42,722 bases of DNA from Pseudomonas sp. (GTDB taxonomy: Bacteria > Pseudomonadota > Gammaproteobacteria > Pseudomonadales > Pseudomonadaceae). Under the pieces are notes generated by a model. That model saw nothing but the letters and a program-made list of their open reading frames with translations, was not told the origin of the DNA and did not search any database. The DNA lies in assembly GCF_028293835.1 (NCBI RefSeq), contig NZ_JAQGNX010000084.1, forward strand, positions 1 through 42,722, written 5' to 3'. Below, piece by piece: positions 26,731 through 35,871 of the stretch. A program made the position numbers and the translations under genes. How positions within the stretch are numbered: position 1 is the first letter of the stretch; every line of letters begins with the position of its first letter.

Positions 26731-28674
26731 TCACATAGCTGAATCTGTAGCCTGCAACCCCGCCAGAAGCAATCTCTGAAACAGCTCCTCCTTCAAACCC
26801 TGTGGCTCTGCCAGTTGCATGCGCGCAAGGTGGGCGGGGTATGCGCCGGGCTCTGGCGCGTCCAGCGTCGCCTTGCCCAGTTGCACAATCTCGGTCAGTT
26901 TGAATTTGCTTTTCAGCCAGTTCAGCGCGCGCAGCAAGTCCTTTTCTTCAGCGCTGAAATCACACCCCAGCGGGTACTCCGGAAAGAGATGTGCATACCG
27001 TGCCTGCGACGCCTGGAGTCGCTCGGGGGTGTTGTCGGTACAGCGCGGGTCCAGTCTAAAATCAGCGGGCAGTTTGCCAACTTTCTGCGCCTGTTCGATC
27101 AAGCCGGTTTGAAAGCGTGAATCGCTGATGTTCAGCAGTGCCTCAATCACATTCGCGTCGGTCTTTCCGCGCAAATCCGCGACGCCATATTCGGTGACCA
27201 CGATGTCGCGCAAGTGCCGGGGAATGGTGGTATGGCCGTACTCCCAAACGATATTGGAACTGACATCGCCACCGGACTCCCGCCAGCTGCGCAACATCAG
27301 CACCGAGCGCGCGCCCTCCAGCGCATGGGCTTGAGCGACGAAATTGTATTGACCACCAACACCGCTGACCACGCGCCCGTCTTCCAACTGATCGGCGACG
27401 GCCGCCCCCATCAAGGTCATTTTGAACGCGCTGTTAACGAAGCGCGCATCGCGACGCTGTAGGCGCTTGAGCTCTTCGTTGCCGTACAGCTCGTTGATGT
27501 AACTGATTGCCGTCATGTTGAAACGGCTTTTCTGCGCCATGGAGAACTCGCCCAGGCGCTGGTAAAAACTGCGCGGTCCGAGGAAAAACCCACCGTGAAC
27601 CATGACTCCGTCGGGGTGTAACGTCTCGTCCAGGGTGCCGGCGTTAGCCTGGCGCTGGAGGTCGATATCGGCATACACCTTGCGCCGCACGATACCGGCA
27701 TCGACCAACACCAACAAACCATTGACGAACATCTCACTGCATCCATACACGCCTTGAACGAACGGTTGCATACCTCCCTCACGCTCGACCAACCCTTGCC
27801 AAGAGGGGGTGGCGTCCAACGCGTCGAGCAGGCTCCGGTAGCTACCATTATCCGCGTGTCGAGCCAGCAATGCTGCGGTCAACGCATCGCCCATGGACCC
27901 AATGCCAATCTGCAACGTGCCGCCGTCGCGCACCAGGGTGCTGGTGTGCAAACCAATGAAATGGTCCTGAAAACCCACCGGCATGTTGGGTGTGGAAAAT
28001 AACGTGCTGTGGTCTTCGTCCTCCAGCAACAGGTCGAAATCACCCACGTCGAGTTCTGCATCGCCGGGCATGTACGGCAGGTCGGCATGAATTTGACCGA
28101 GCAACAGGATGGTCTCACCGGCCGCCCTGCGTTTGGCAATCATTGGCAACAAGTCGAGGGTCACGTCGGGGTTGCAACTTAAACTTACGCGGCCAGTGCG
28201 CAGTGGATCGCGAGCCACCAGCTGCGCCACCAGATTCAAGCCGTTGGCATTAATGTCGCGCGCGGCATGGCTGTAATTACTGCTGACGTAGTCCTGCTGC
28301 GCGGCGTGGCTGTTGAGCAAGCTGCCCGGCAGCATGAAGAACTGCTGGACACGAATGTTCGACGGCAAACTGTCGCGGTGCAGAGCAGCGAGAAAATCCA
28401 GCTCTGGATAATCACCGAACACCTGGTCGACGAAAGGTCCAAGAAAGCGGCCCTGCAACCCCTCGCCTATCTCCGGACGCCCAAGGCACAACGCGGTATA
28501 AATTGTCAGTTGCCGCTCGGGCAGTTGCCGGACCCGTGCGTACAACGCGTTGACGAACAGATTGGGTTTGCCCAATCCCAGGGGCAGGCCCATGTGGATG
28601 TGGGCGGGCAGTTGCGCGAGTACTTGGTCGACGGCGTGTTGGACAGCATGTTCAGCGGAGCGTGACTGCGGCAT
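26731..28674 (-). CDS. Acetyl-CoA hydrolase/transferase family protein, long form
   Basis: A 647-residue protein of the class I CoA-transferase/acetyl-CoA hydrolase family. The N-terminal half carries IHMGLPLGLGKPN and TLQIGIGSMGDALTAALLA; the C-terminal half has the AcetylCoA_hyd_C pattern, with VSGVGGQYNFVAQAHAL, YGHTTIPRHLRDIVVTEYGV and ADLRGKTDANVIEALL. It probably moves CoA between acyl-CoA and acids such as acetate or succinate, or hydrolyses acetyl-CoA. It is about 130-150 residues longer than the common succinyl-CoA:acetate transferase type, with the extra length mostly in the N-terminal half. ATG 28674 follows GGGAGG. It is convergent with xpt. I recall the pyruvate oxidase gene poxB at about this place in P. 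aeruginosa; it is absent here. Confidence 0.82.
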   Translation of the reverse strand: MPQSRSAEHAVQHAVDQVLAQLPAHIHMGLPLGLGKPNLFVNALYARVRQLPERQLTIYTALCLGRPEIGEGLQGRFLGPFVDQVFGDYPELDFLAALHRDSLPSNIRVQQFFMLPGSLLNSHAAQQDYVSSNYSHAARDINANGLNLVAQLVARDPLRTGRVSLSCNPDVTLDLLPMIAKRRAAGETILLLGQIHADLPYMPGDAELDVGDFDLLLEDEDHSTLFSTPNMPVGFQDHFIGLHTSTLVRDGGTLQIGIGSMGDALTAALLARHADNGSYRSLLDALDATPSWQGLVEREGGMQPFVQGVYGCSEMFVNGLLVLVDAGIVRRKVYADIDLQRQANAGTLDETLHPDGVMVHGGFFLGPRSFYQRLGEFSMAQKSRFNMTAISYINELYGNEELKRLQRRDARFVNSAFKMTLMGAAVADQLEDGRVVSGVGGQYNFVAQAHALEGARSVLMLRSWRESGGDVSSNIVWEYGHTTIPRHLRDIVVTEYGVADLRGKTDANVIEALLNISDSRFQTGLIEQAQKVGKLPADFRLDPRCTDNTPERLQASQARYAHLFPEYPLGCDFSAEEKDLLRALNWLKSKFKLTEIVQLGKATLDAPEPGAYPAHLARMQLAEPQGLKEELFQRLLLAGLQATDSAM

Positions 28675-28784
28675 TTAACCCTCCCGGTACATCCTTGATT
28701 TCAGGTTGGACCGAGCTTGCCGGGTGTTTACTGCAAAGGACAGAGCCGCGATTCATTCATTGGTAAACATCTATAAGGGGATTG

Positions 28785-28804
28785 CGCGCTGTCGCGCAGC
28801 AAAC
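28785..28804. repeat. 20-nt repeat shared with 4877-4896
   Basis: CGCGCTGTCGCGCAGCAAAC occurs identically here and at 4877-4896. It contains the self-complementary arms GCGC...GCGC and is probably part of another REP family. Both copies lie in short intergenic spaces. Confidence 0.6.
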
Positions 28805-28853
28805 TCGCCACTGCAGGAGCGCGCTTGAAGGGGTTTCAGACGGAAAGCCGCGC

Positions 28854-28884
28854 AAAAAAAAGCCGGCCCGAGGCCGACTTTTTT
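28854..28884 (-). terminator. Intrinsic terminator after cycB
   Basis: A 7-bp GC stem (GTCGGCC/GGCCGGC, one T-G pair) with a 3-nt loop is followed leftward by eight T. An A/T run on the other side makes it possibly bidirectional. It begins 12 bp after the cycB stop. Confidence 0.88.
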
Positions 28885-28895
28885 GTCGAACTGAA

Positions 28896-29324
28896 TTATT
28901 TCAGACCAGACATTTGCGAGATAGTGGCTTTCAGCTCTGCATCAGAGCAATCAGCGCAGGTGCCTTTAGGCGGCATCGCGTTGACCCCGGTGATGGCTTT
29001 TGCCAAGAGGCCATCAAGGCCGCCTTGTTCTTTGGCGCGCTTGCCCCAGTCAGCCGCATCACCGATTTTCGGCGAACCCAGCAGACCGGTGCCGTGGCAG
29101 GCGTTGCAGTGACCGGCAATGATGTCGTCCGGGGTTTTTGCCCCGCCGCCAGCGCCAGCCGATGCAGCAACGTCCATCCCTGCGCATTCCTTGCCTTGAA
29201 CGCAGACTTGTCCTACTGGCTCCAGACGTTTGGCAATATCGTCAGTGACCGTAGCTTGGGCGGCAACGGCCCAAAGGGCCAATACGACGGCGGGTACTGC
29301 CAGTATCTTATTAATTAGGTTCAC
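28896..29324 (-). CDS. cycB: Cytochrome c5
   Basis: A small periplasmic c-type cytochrome of 142 residues. A signal peptide (hydrophobic ILAVPAVVLALWAVAAQA) is probably cleaved after Ala24. Heme is bound by CNACH (Cys73, Cys76, His77), with Met117 in NAMPPKGTC as the likely sixth ligand. CxxC-type CADC after it and the separate VCVQGKEC pair are seen in cytochrome c5. The start is GTG 29324 with GAGG 8 nt upstream; the frame before it lacks a site. A perfect 12-bp palindrome, GTGACTAGTCAC at 29340-29351, lies just upstream. The terminator follows directly. Confidence 0.92.
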   Translation of the reverse strand: MNLINKILAVPAVVLALWAVAAQATVTDDIAKRLEPVGQVCVQGKECAGMDVAASAGAGGGAKTPDDIIAGHCNACHGTGLLGSPKIGDAADWGKRAKEQGGLDGLLAKAITGVNAMPPKGTCADCSDAELKATISQMSGLK

Positions 29325-29514
29325 GCTTACACCCTCATGGTGACTAGTCACGCCCCAGTCCACAGCTTCGGGGCGGACGCAAGTATAACGGTTAGCCGGC
29401 AGCTCCGAAACAACCCCATAGTCGCAGGGGACATTATCGGAACTCAGGCCTTGGGATGGACGCTACAGGCTTCTGTCCGAGAAGCGCGCCTCTCGTTACA
29501 GGGTGTAATTTAAT

Positions 29515-30063
29515 TCAAAAATTCGCCGGCGTCGCTGCGCTAATTAGTCGCGCCGGTTCGTCGAACGGGTTACGGAAGCGATGGGGCTTGGTGCTTTCGA
29601 AATAATAGCTGTCGCCCGCCTCGAGGATGAACGTCTCGGCACCTACTACCAGCTCCAACCGGCCCTCAAGCATGATTCCGGTTTCTTCGCCTTCATGAAC
29701 GAGCATTTCATCCCCGGTGTCTGCACCTGGAGGATAGATCTCACTGAGAAATGCGATAGCCCGACTTGGGTGCGCCTTGCCCACCAGTTTCATGGTGACA
29801 GCACCGTCGGAAATGTCGATCAGCTCGCTGGCCTTGTAAACCACCTGGGTCGGGTTTTCCTGCTCCGGTTCTTCTGAAAAGAACTCGACCATGGACATCG
29901 GTATGCCGCCCAGCACTTTCCTCAGAGAACTGATCGATGGGCTGACGCTGTTCTTCTCGATCATGGAAATAGTGCTGTTGGTCACGCCCGCTCGCTTGGC
30001 GAGCTCACGTTGGGACAGACCTTTGAGTTTGCGAATGGATTGCAGTCGTTCACCGACGTCCAA
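29515..30063 (-). CDS. pauR: Polyamine catabolism regulator PauR (XRE HTH plus cupin)
   Basis: A 182-residue repressor: an N-terminal XRE helix-turn-helix (LSQRELAKRAGVTNSTISMIE, residues about 16-36) and a C-terminal cupin (about 105-178, VHEGEETGIMLEGRLEL and ILEAGDSYYFESTKPHRF). This is the PuuR/PauR design; PauR represses genes for putrescine and cadaverine use, such as pauC and pauB4, both represented further right. The start is TTG 30063 with GGGGGA 8 nt upstream. The position between cycB and dadX matches my recollection of P. aeruginosa. Nested inverted repeats upstream may be its own operator. Confidence 0.9.
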   Translation of the reverse strand: MDVGERLQSIRKLKGLSQRELAKRAGVTNSTISMIEKNSVSPSISSLRKVLGGIPMSMVEFFSEEPEQENPTQVVYKASELIDISDGAVTMKLVGKAHPSRAIAFLSEIYPPGADTGDEMLVHEGEETGIMLEGRLELVVGAETFILEAGDSYYFESTKPHRFRNPFDEPARLISAATPANF

Positions 30064-30091
30064 TGCTGGAGTCCCCCTATTGGTCAGGTGT

Positions 30092-30146
30092 GGTCGAAAT
30101 GAACGTCATGATGGCCATAGCGTTCAGTATTTACAACACTTCGACC
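30092..30146. promoter_or_regulatory. Nested inverted repeats upstream of pauR
   Basis: GGTCGAA at 30092-30098 pairs with TTCGACC at 30140-30146, and inside it GAACG at 30101-30105 pairs with CGTTC at 30121-30125. The pair lies 29-83 bp upstream of the pauR start and could be an autoregulatory operator. Confidence 0.35.
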
Positions 30147-30224
30147 GCTAACCAATTGGTGAAAGTCCCATCCGCTTATCGGGGGGAAATCAACAGAGGG
30201 ACAGCACCGGCGAATCGCTGCCGG

Positions 30225-31298
30225 TCAGACGCCGTAATAGAGCCTCGGAACGCGGCGCAGGTTACAAAAAATCTGATAGGGAATGGTTCCGGCGTGGGCG
30301 GCAACGTCGCTGGCCAGCACATTTTTACCCCACAATTCGACTTGGCTGCCAAGCCCCGCCTGAGGCACATCGGTCAAGTCTACGCATAACATGTCCATGG
30401 ACACACGACCGAGCAGACGGCTCGGCGCGCCGTCAATGGCAACCGGAGTGCCTGTGGGCGCGTGACGCGGGTAACCATCCGCATAACCCAAGGCCACTAC
30501 GCCGACACGCATCGGCCGATCCGTGACAAACCCACCGCCATAACCAATAGGCTCGCCAGCAGGCAAATCGCGCACGCAGATGACTTTCGATTCCAGGGTC
30601 ATGACCGGCTGCAGATGAGCGGCCACGCTTTGCGGCTGATCGAATGGCGTAGCGCCGTACAGCAAAATACCGGGGCGCACCCAATCGCTTGGGATGGTTG
30701 GCCAACCCATTACCGCTGGCGAGTTACGCAAACTGATCGGCGCATTCAGCCCTTGGGTAGCGGCTGTGAATATCGCCACTTGTTCGTCGCTACGCGTGGA
30801 GTCCAGTTCGTCGGCCCGGGCGAAGTGGGTCATCAGCACGACATGCGCGACCTTTCCACTGCTGAGCAGGCGCTGGTAACCGGGCATGTAGTCGGCGGGG
30901 TGCAGGCCGACCCGGTGCATGCCCGAATCCAGCTTTAGCCAGACCGTTAGCGGTTTGGCGATGCTGGCTTGCTCGATGGCCTCGAGTTGCCACAGGGAAT
31001 GCACCACACACCAAAAATCGTGCTCGACGATCAGTGGCAGCTCGCTGGCCTCGAAAAATCCCTCCAGCAGCAAAACAGGTGCCCGAATCCCCGCCTCGCG
31101 CAGCTCCAGCGCCTCTTCGATGCACGCCACGGCAAATCCATCGGCCTCGGCTTCCAGCGCTTGGGCACAGCGCACGGCGCCATGGCCGTAGGCATCGGCC
31201 TTGATCACCGCGAGCGCTTTGGCACCGCTGGTTTGGCGGGCTAGCTGATAGTTATGACGCAGGGCTTGCAGATCGATCAAAGCGCGGGCTGGACGCAT
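30225..31298 (-). CDS. dadX: Catabolic alanine racemase DadX
   Basis: A PLP-dependent alanine racemase of 357 residues. PLP Lys33 is in [11 protein letters not shown]; the catalytic Tyr lies in [10 protein letters not shown] on the second domain, and [11 protein letters not shown] is the conserved segment near the C-terminal barrel. It converts L-alanine to the D-form for DadA. I chose ATG 31298 (MRPARALID), which fits the family length; there is no strong ribosome site, and the frame upstream of it is unlike racemases. It lies third after dadA and ridA, separated from ridA by 126 bp containing a REP doublet. Confidence 0.93.
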   Translation of the reverse strand: MRPARALIDLQALRHNYQLARQTSGAKALAVIKADAYGHGAVRCAQALEAEADGFAVACIEEALELREAGIRAPVLLLEGFFEASELPLIVEHDFWCVVHSLWQLEAIEQASIAKPLTVWLKLDSGMHRVGLHPADYMPGYQRLLSSGKVAHVVLMTHFARADELDSTRSDEQVAIFTAATQGLNAPISLRNSPAVMGWPTIPSDWVRPGILLYGATPFDQPQSVAAHLQPVMTLESKVICVRDLPAGEPIGYGGGFVTDRPMRVGVVALGYADGYPRHAPTGTPVAIDGAPSRLLGRVSMDMLCVDLTDVPQAGLGSQVELWGKNVLASDVAAHAGTIPYQIFCNLRRVPRLYYGV

Positions 31299-31331
31299 GG
31301 CGGCGGGATTCTGAGGTGAGTAGAGATAACC

Positions 31332-31406
31332 TGTAGGGAGCCAACCTGTTGGCGAGCGGCGTATCTGACACCGCCAAAAAAGCTCGCCAACACGTTGGCT
31401 CCTACA
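31332..31406. repeat. REP doublet (REPIN) between ridA and dadX
   Basis: Inverted copies of the GAGCCAACnTGTTGGCGAG family at 31332-31356 and 31383-31406, 26 bp apart. Unlike the other doublets here it lies between genes of the same direction, inside the presumed dad operon, where a hairpin could lower or protect part of the message. Confidence 0.87.
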
Positions 31407-31424
31407 GAGCATTTACTTAATGAA

Positions 31425-31778
31425 TTAAGGCAGCGCTGCAACCACTGACAGTTCGACCAGGATCTCTGGCTCGCACAGCTTCGACTCAACGGTGGCGCGA
31501 GTCGGTGCGTTACCCTTTGGCAACCACTTGTCCCAAACGCTGTTCATTCCGGCGAAATCCGCATCGATGTCTTTCAGGTAGATAGTCACAGAGAGAATCC
31601 GTGAGGTATCGGTACCCGCCAAATCCAGCAAGCGCTCGATGTTGGCCAATGCCTCGCGGGTTTGCTGCTCGATGTCGCCGGTCATGTCATCGGCCACTTG
31701 CCCGGCCAAATACACGGTGCCGTTGTGGACGACGATCTGACTCATGCGGTCATTGATGAGCTGGCGCAGGATTGCCAT
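31425..31778 (-). CDS. RidA-family enamine/imine deaminase of the dad operon
   Basis: A 117-residue RidA-type protein; the family removes reactive enamines/imines such as 2-aminoacrylate or the imino acids made by D-amino acid oxidation. The conserved Arg94 lies in [25 protein letters not shown] is the typical N-terminal strand. The start is ATG 31778, with GGGAGA 9 nt upstream, inside the end of dadA (29-bp overlap); a later ATG at 31745 lacks a site. Placement after dadA suggests it hydrolyses imines released by DadA. Confidence 0.9.
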   Translation of the reverse strand: MAILRQLINDRMSQIVVHNGTVYLAGQVADDMTGDIEQQTREALANIERLLDLAGTDTSRILSVTIYLKDIDADFAGMNSVWDKWLPKGNAPTRATVESKLCEPEILVELSVVAALP

Positions 31779-33051
31779 GTTTTACGATCTCCCGGGTTTT
31801 ACCGTAGCGAGATATATCGAGGCCTTCAGCGCTGATCTGAGGTGTTTTGAGGGCTATCAAATCAGCCAACAAACGACCCGAGCCGCAAGCCATGGTCCAG
31901 CCAAGTGTGCCGTGGCCGGTATTGAGGAACAGGTTGCTGAACGGTGTGGCGCCAACAATCGGCGTACCGTCGGGCGTCGTTGGGCGCAGGCCGGTCCAGA
32001 AACTGGCTTGCGCCACATCACCGCCCTGAGGATAAAGGTCGCCGACGATCATCTCCAGCGTTTCGCGCCGATGAGGGTTGAGCGTCAGATCGAAACCGGC
32101 AATTTCCGCCATGCCGCCCACACGAATGCGGTTGTCGAAACGGGTGATCGCGACCTTGTACGTTTCGTCGAGAATGGTCGATGTTGGTGCCATGGCCGGG
32201 TTAGTGATCGGCACCGTCAGCGAGTAGCCTTTAAGCGGATACACCGGAGCACGAATTCCCAACGGCTTGAGCAATTGTGGCGAATAACTGCCCAGTGCCA
32301 GCACATAGCGATCAGCGGTTTCCAGCTTGCCATCGATCCACACGCCATTGATTCGGGCGCCGGCGAAGTCCAGCCGCTCAATGGACTGACCGAAACGGAA
32401 TTCAACGCCCAACTTAATGGCCATTTCGGCCAGGCGAGTGGTGAACAGCTGGCAATCACCGGTCTGATCGTTCGGCAGACGCAATGCCCCGGCGAGGATA
32501 TTGGTCACGCCCGCCAGTGCCGGTTCAACCCGAGCAATGCCCGCGCGGTCGAGCAGTTCGTAGGGCACGCCAGACTGCTGCAGGACGGCAATGTCTTTTG
32601 CGGCGTTATCCAGTTGCTCTTGGGTGCGAAACAATTGGGTCGTACCGAGGCTGCGGCCTTCGTAGGCAATGCCGGTTTCGATACGCAGTTCATCCAGGCA
32701 ATCACGGCTGTATTCGGACAGACGCACCATGCGCTCTTTGTTCACGGCATAACGGCTGGCCGTGCAGTTGCGCAGCATCTGCGCCATCCACAGGTATTGG
32801 TCGATGTTGGCAGTGGCCTTGATTGCCAGTGGCGCGTGGCGCTGCAGCAACCATTTAATGGCCTTAAGCGGTACGCCTGGGGCCGCCCATGGCGATGCAT
32901 AGCCAGGAGAGACTTGTCCGGCATTGGCGAAACTGGTTTCCATGGCCGCCGCGGGCTGGCGATCGACCACAGTCACCTGGAACCCGGCGCGAGCCAGATA
33001 ATAGGCGGTCGTCGTACCGATCACACCGCTACCAAGGACCAGAACTCGCAT
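31750..33051 (-). CDS. dadA: D-amino acid dehydrogenase, small subunit
   Basis: A membrane-associated flavoprotein of 433 residues that oxidises D-alanine and other D-amino acids to 2-oxo acids, passing electrons to the respiratory chain. The FAD-binding loop is [18 protein letters not shown] at the N-terminus, with [22 protein letters not shown] typical of DadA, and [16 protein letters not shown] plus [16 protein letters not shown] near the C-terminus. It starts the leftward dadA-ridA-dadX operon, divergent from the Lrp-type regulator. No ribosome site stands out apart from GGGGGA about 7 nt before ATG 33051. Confidence 0.95.
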   Translation of the reverse strand: MRVLVLGSGVIGTTTAYYLARAGFQVTVVDRQPAAAMETSFANAGQVSPGYASPWAAPGVPLKAIKWLLQRHAPLAIKATANIDQYLWMAQMLRNCTASRYAVNKERMVRLSEYSRDCLDELRIETGIAYEGRSLGTTQLFRTQEQLDNAAKDIAVLQQSGVPYELLDRAGIARVEPALAGVTNILAGALRLPNDQTGDCQLFTTRLAEMAIKLGVEFRFGQSIERLDFAGARINGVWIDGKLETADRYVLALGSYSPQLLKPLGIRAPVYPLKGYSLTVPITNPAMAPTSTILDETYKVAITRFDNRIRVGGMAEIAGFDLTLNPHRRETLEMIVGDLYPQGGDVAQASFWTGLRPTTPDGTPIVGATPFSNLFLNTGHGTLGWTMACGSGRLLADLIALKTPQISAEGLDISRYGKTREIVKHGNPAPAHQ

Positions 33052-33206
33052 GATAAATCCCCCAATCGCGGATATCCGCTGACGTTTATGCTTAAGAGCA
33101 AAGATATGCCCAGTATAAAAACCAATGGGCAGTGCCTTTCACTATATAAACACCTATATTTGGCGATAATTCTCGGCAATAACGCCTTTCGTAGAGGAGG
33201 TTTCAC
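33052..33206. promoter_or_regulatory. dadA-lrp divergent control region
   Basis: A 155-bp AT-rich gap. The inverted repeat TGCCCA (33107-33112) and TGGGCA (33126-33131) encloses a TATACT box on the minus strand, a likely dadA -10 without a good -35, which fits an activator-dependent promoter. TATATAAACACCTATA-like AT tracts follow on the lrp side. Family knowledge: DadR/Lrp activates dadA in response to L-alanine. Confidence 0.4.
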
Positions 33207-33695
33207 ATGCGGACTCAGCACCAGACCAAACGTGAGCTGGACAAAATCGATCGCAATATTTTGCGCATCCTTCAAGGGGACGGCCGAATCTCATTTACCG
33301 AGCTGGGGGAGCGCGTGGGATTGTCCACCACGCCGTGTACCGAGCGGGTGCGCAGGCTTGAGCGTGAAGGGATCATCATGGGCTATAACGCCCGCCTGAA
33401 TCCCCAAGCCCTTAAGGCAAGCCTGTTGGTTTTCGTTGAAATCAGCCTGGATTACAAGTCAGGCGATACCTTCGAAGAATTCCGTCGCGCCGTGCTGAAA
33501 TTACCCCATGTGCTGGAGTGCCACCTGGTGTCCGGCGACTTCGATTACTTGGTAAAAGCACGGATTTCAGAGATGGCGTCGTACCGTAAATTGCTCGGCG
33601 ACATCCTGCTTAAACTTCCCCACGTGCGCGAATCCAAGAGCTACATCGTCATGGAAGAAGTGAAGGAAAGCTTGAGTCTGCCAATTCCTGAGTAA
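33207..33695 (+). CDS. lrp: Lrp/AsnC-family regulator, likely activator of dadA (Lrp/DadR)
   Basis: A 162-residue feast/famine regulator: an N-terminal winged helix (RISFTELGERVGLSTTPCTERV, about 28-49) and a C-terminal RAM domain (about 75-155, with LPHVLECHLVSGDFDYLVKARI). GAGGAGG lies 8 nt before ATG 33207. Its divergence from dadA matches the P. aeruginosa arrangement, where this protein responds to L-alanine and switches on dadAX. In Pseudomonas the same gene is called lrp or dadR. Confidence 0.92.
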   Translation: MRTQHQTKRELDKIDRNILRILQGDGRISFTELGERVGLSTTPCTERVRRLEREGIIMGYNARLNPQALKASLLVFVEISLDYKSGDTFEEFRRAVLKLPHVLECHLVSGDFDYLVKARISEMASYRKLLGDILLKLPHVRESKSYIVMEEVKESLSLPIPE

Positions 33696-33707
33696 ATCCC
33701 GCAGCGT

Positions 33708-34061
33708 TCAGACTAAAACCTGACGGGTACTGGCGATGTACTCATGCACCATCTTCTCGGTGCGGGGATGAATCATCTCCACCGGGCGGCGGCCGTTGGG
33801 GCATGGCAAGGTTGGTGTTGTACCGAACAGCCGGCAAATAAGCGGACGCTCTTCATACACCGTGCAACCATTGGGACCCAGGTGCACACAGTTCAATTCG
33901 TCCATCGCGGCCTCTTGCTCGGCGGCAGTCTTGCGCGGCAGACGAGACATTTCCTCGGATGACGTCGTCACCGGCCCACAGCAATCGTGGCACCCCGGCA
34001 CGCATTCGAATGACGGGATCTGCTGGCGAAGAAAGCGAATTTTCTGGCTGTTGCAGCTCAT
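33708..34061 (-). CDS. YkgJ-family cysteine cluster protein
   Basis: A 117-residue Cys-rich protein, probably binding zinc or an iron-sulfur cluster. Cys3, then CVPGCHDCCGP (Cys20, 24, 27, 28), later LNCVHLGPNGC, LICRLFG and a final Cys in TLPCPNG form the YkgJ/UPF0153 pattern. I chose ATG 34061 (MSCNSQKIRFL), as homologues usually begin with that Cys; the frame extends to an ATG at 34085, and neither has a good ribosome site. It is convergent with lrp. Function unknown. Confidence 0.8.
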   Translation of the reverse strand: MSCNSQKIRFLRQQIPSFECVPGCHDCCGPVTTSSEEMSRLPRKTAAEQEAAMDELNCVHLGPNGCTVYEERPLICRLFGTTPTLPCPNGRRPVEMIHPRTEKMVHEYIASTRQVLV

Positions 34062-34209
34062 CGAAGCGATTACCGAAAGAAACATCAGGCGGGATTTTGC
34101 CTCACTTGAGCCCCATGGGACAGCGCCACCGAGCCGAACCTTGATCGTCGCCAGCGCTGACGCCTATGCTGCGTCAAGATTTCCAAACATCACAAACAGG
34201 AAAAACAAC

Positions 34210-35523
34210 ATGAACGCCCGCGTTCAGCAGCCGCTTGCCAGCGACCCGCACACCGCCTCGTATTACGCCGCCAGTAGCCATGCGCAGCCGGATCATCCGG
34301 CACTGGCGGGCGAATTGAAGGTTGACGTCTGCGTAGTGGGCGGCGGCTTTACCGGGCTGAATACGGCCATTGAACTGGCCGAGCGCGGCTTGAGCGTGGT
34401 CTTGCTGGAAGCGCGCAAAATCGGTTGGGGCGCCAGCGGGCGTAATGGCGGGCAATTGATTCGTGGCGTCGGTCATGGTTTGGAACAATTCAGCTCGGTG
34501 GTCGGCAGCGAGGGCGTGCGTCAGCTGAAAGTAATGGGTTTGGAAGCGGTAGACATCGTGCGCCAGCGCATACAGCGGTATCAGATCGAGTGTGACCTGA
34601 CGTGGGGTTACTGCGACCTCGCCAACAAGCCCCGCGATTTGATTCACTTGGCCGAAGAGGCTGAGCAATTGCTAGCCCTTGGCTACGCCCATGAGTTGCA
34701 GCTGCTCCAAGCAAACGAAATGCACCGTGTGGTGGGATCAGACCGTTACGTTGGCGGCTTGGTCGACATGGGTTCTGGTCACCTCCACCCGTTGAACCTG
34801 GCGCTTGGCGAGGCGAGTGTTGCGCAGATGCTGGGCGTACAGATACATGAGCACTCCACGGTAACCCGCATCGATTACGGCCCGCACATTCACGTGCACA
34901 CTGCCCGCGGCTCCGTGCGCGCCGATACTCTAGTGCTGGGCTGCAATGCCTATCTAAATGACCTGAACCCTGAGCTAAGCGGCAAAGTCTTGGCTGCTGG
35001 CAGCTACATTATCGCGACCGAGCCGCTGAGCCTTGCCCAGGCCAATGAGCTGTTGCCGCAGAACATGGCGGTCTGCGACCAACGAGTGACGGTCGATTAT
35101 TACCGGCTTTCAGCGGATCGGCGCCTGCTGTTCGGTGGCGCCTGTCATTACTCGGGACGTGACCCGAAGGACATTGCGGCCTACATGCGACCGAAAATGG
35201 TGGAGGTGTTTCCGCAGTTGGCTAGCGCCAGAGTCGACTACCAATGGGGTGGAATGATTGGCATCGGCGCCAATCGCTTGCCACAGATTGGCCGGCTCAG
35301 CGGTCATCCCAATGTGTATTACGCCCAAGCCTATTCTGGCCATGGCTTGAACGCTACGCACCTGGCCGGTCGGCTGCTGGCCGAGGCCATCAGCGGCCAG
35401 CACAGCGGTGGGTTCGAGCTGTTCTCCCAAGTGCCACACATGACTTTTCCTGGCGGCAAAGCGCTACGCTCGCCGCTTTTGGCACTGGGCATGTTGTGGC
35501 ACAGGTTAAAGGAACTGCGCTGA
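34210..35523 (+). CDS. pauB4: FAD-dependent gamma-glutamyl-polyamine oxidase (PauB/PuuB-like)
   Basis: A DAO-family flavoprotein of 437 residues. The FAD loop VCVVGGGFTGLNTAIELAER is at about 40-59, and GWGASGRNGGQLIRG is the signature of the PuuB group, which oxidises gamma-glutamyl-putrescine or cadaverine in the glutamylated polyamine pathway. The C-terminal YSGHGLNATHLAGRLLAEAI is the second FAD-contact segment. ATG 34210 has AGGA upstream; the longer frame from 33796 crosses the divergent neighbour and is not plausible. pauC further right would oxidise the aldehyde product. P. aeruginosa has several pauB paralogues; number 4 is assigned by gene order from memory. Confidence 0.83.
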   Translation: MNARVQQPLASDPHTASYYAASSHAQPDHPALAGELKVDVCVVGGGFTGLNTAIELAERGLSVVLLEARKIGWGASGRNGGQLIRGVGHGLEQFSSVVGSEGVRQLKVMGLEAVDIVRQRIQRYQIECDLTWGYCDLANKPRDLIHLAEEAEQLLALGYAHELQLLQANEMHRVVGSDRYVGGLVDMGSGHLHPLNLALGEASVAQMLGVQIHEHSTVTRIDYGPHIHVHTARGSVRADTLVLGCNAYLNDLNPELSGKVLAAGSYIIATEPLSLAQANELLPQNMAVCDQRVTVDYYRLSADRRLLFGGACHYSGRDPKDIAAYMRPKMVEVFPQLASARVDYQWGGMIGIGANRLPQIGRLSGHPNVYYAQAYSGHGLNATHLAGRLLAEAISGQHSGGFELFSQVPHMTFPGGKALRSPLLALGMLWHRLKELR

Positions 35524-35548
35524 TCAGCCGGATTTATCTGCCGGCTAG

Positions 35549-35782
35549 TCAGACCCGCCAGAAGGGTTTCAAGCCTTCAGTACGGGCCTGCTCCCGGGTA
35601 ATACCAATGTCCCGCAACTGATCGGCGTCCAGTTCAAGCAGCACCTTACGGGTGACCCAGCGATGGCGGAAAACACCCCAGCGGCTGGACGCTGGCGCGC
35701 AGCTCAGATTGATCGCTAGCCCCCGCGCATCCAGCAATTCCTGACCGTGCAGCATCAGCCGTACATCGCTTATCCCGTTCAT
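35549..35782 (-). CDS. DUF1127 small protein
   Basis: A 77-residue protein with the DUF1127 (YjiS-like) motif at its C-terminus: RKVLLELDADQLRDIGITREQARTE, ending KPFWRV. Such Arg-rich small proteins are linked to RNA turnover or metabolic regulation in alphaproteobacteria; their role in Pseudomonas is not defined. GGAGGG lies 7 nt before ATG 35782. It is divergent from the MocR gene and convergent with the oxidase gene. Confidence 0.82.
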   Translation of the reverse strand: MNGISDVRLMLHGQELLDARGLAINLSCAPASSRWGVFRHRWVTRKVLLELDADQLRDIGITREQARTEGLKPFWRV

Positions 35783-35871
35783 CTTCTTACCCTCCGTTGC
35801 CGATTTACCTATGGCTAAATCATGACGAAGGAAGCAAACTCATTACAGATGCAAAAAATGTTAATTTCTTC

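Noticed and set aside
31744..33399. A 551-codon rightward frame opposite dadA
   Set aside because: It is antisense to dadA, which has complete family motifs; long antisense frames are common in GC-rich DNA.
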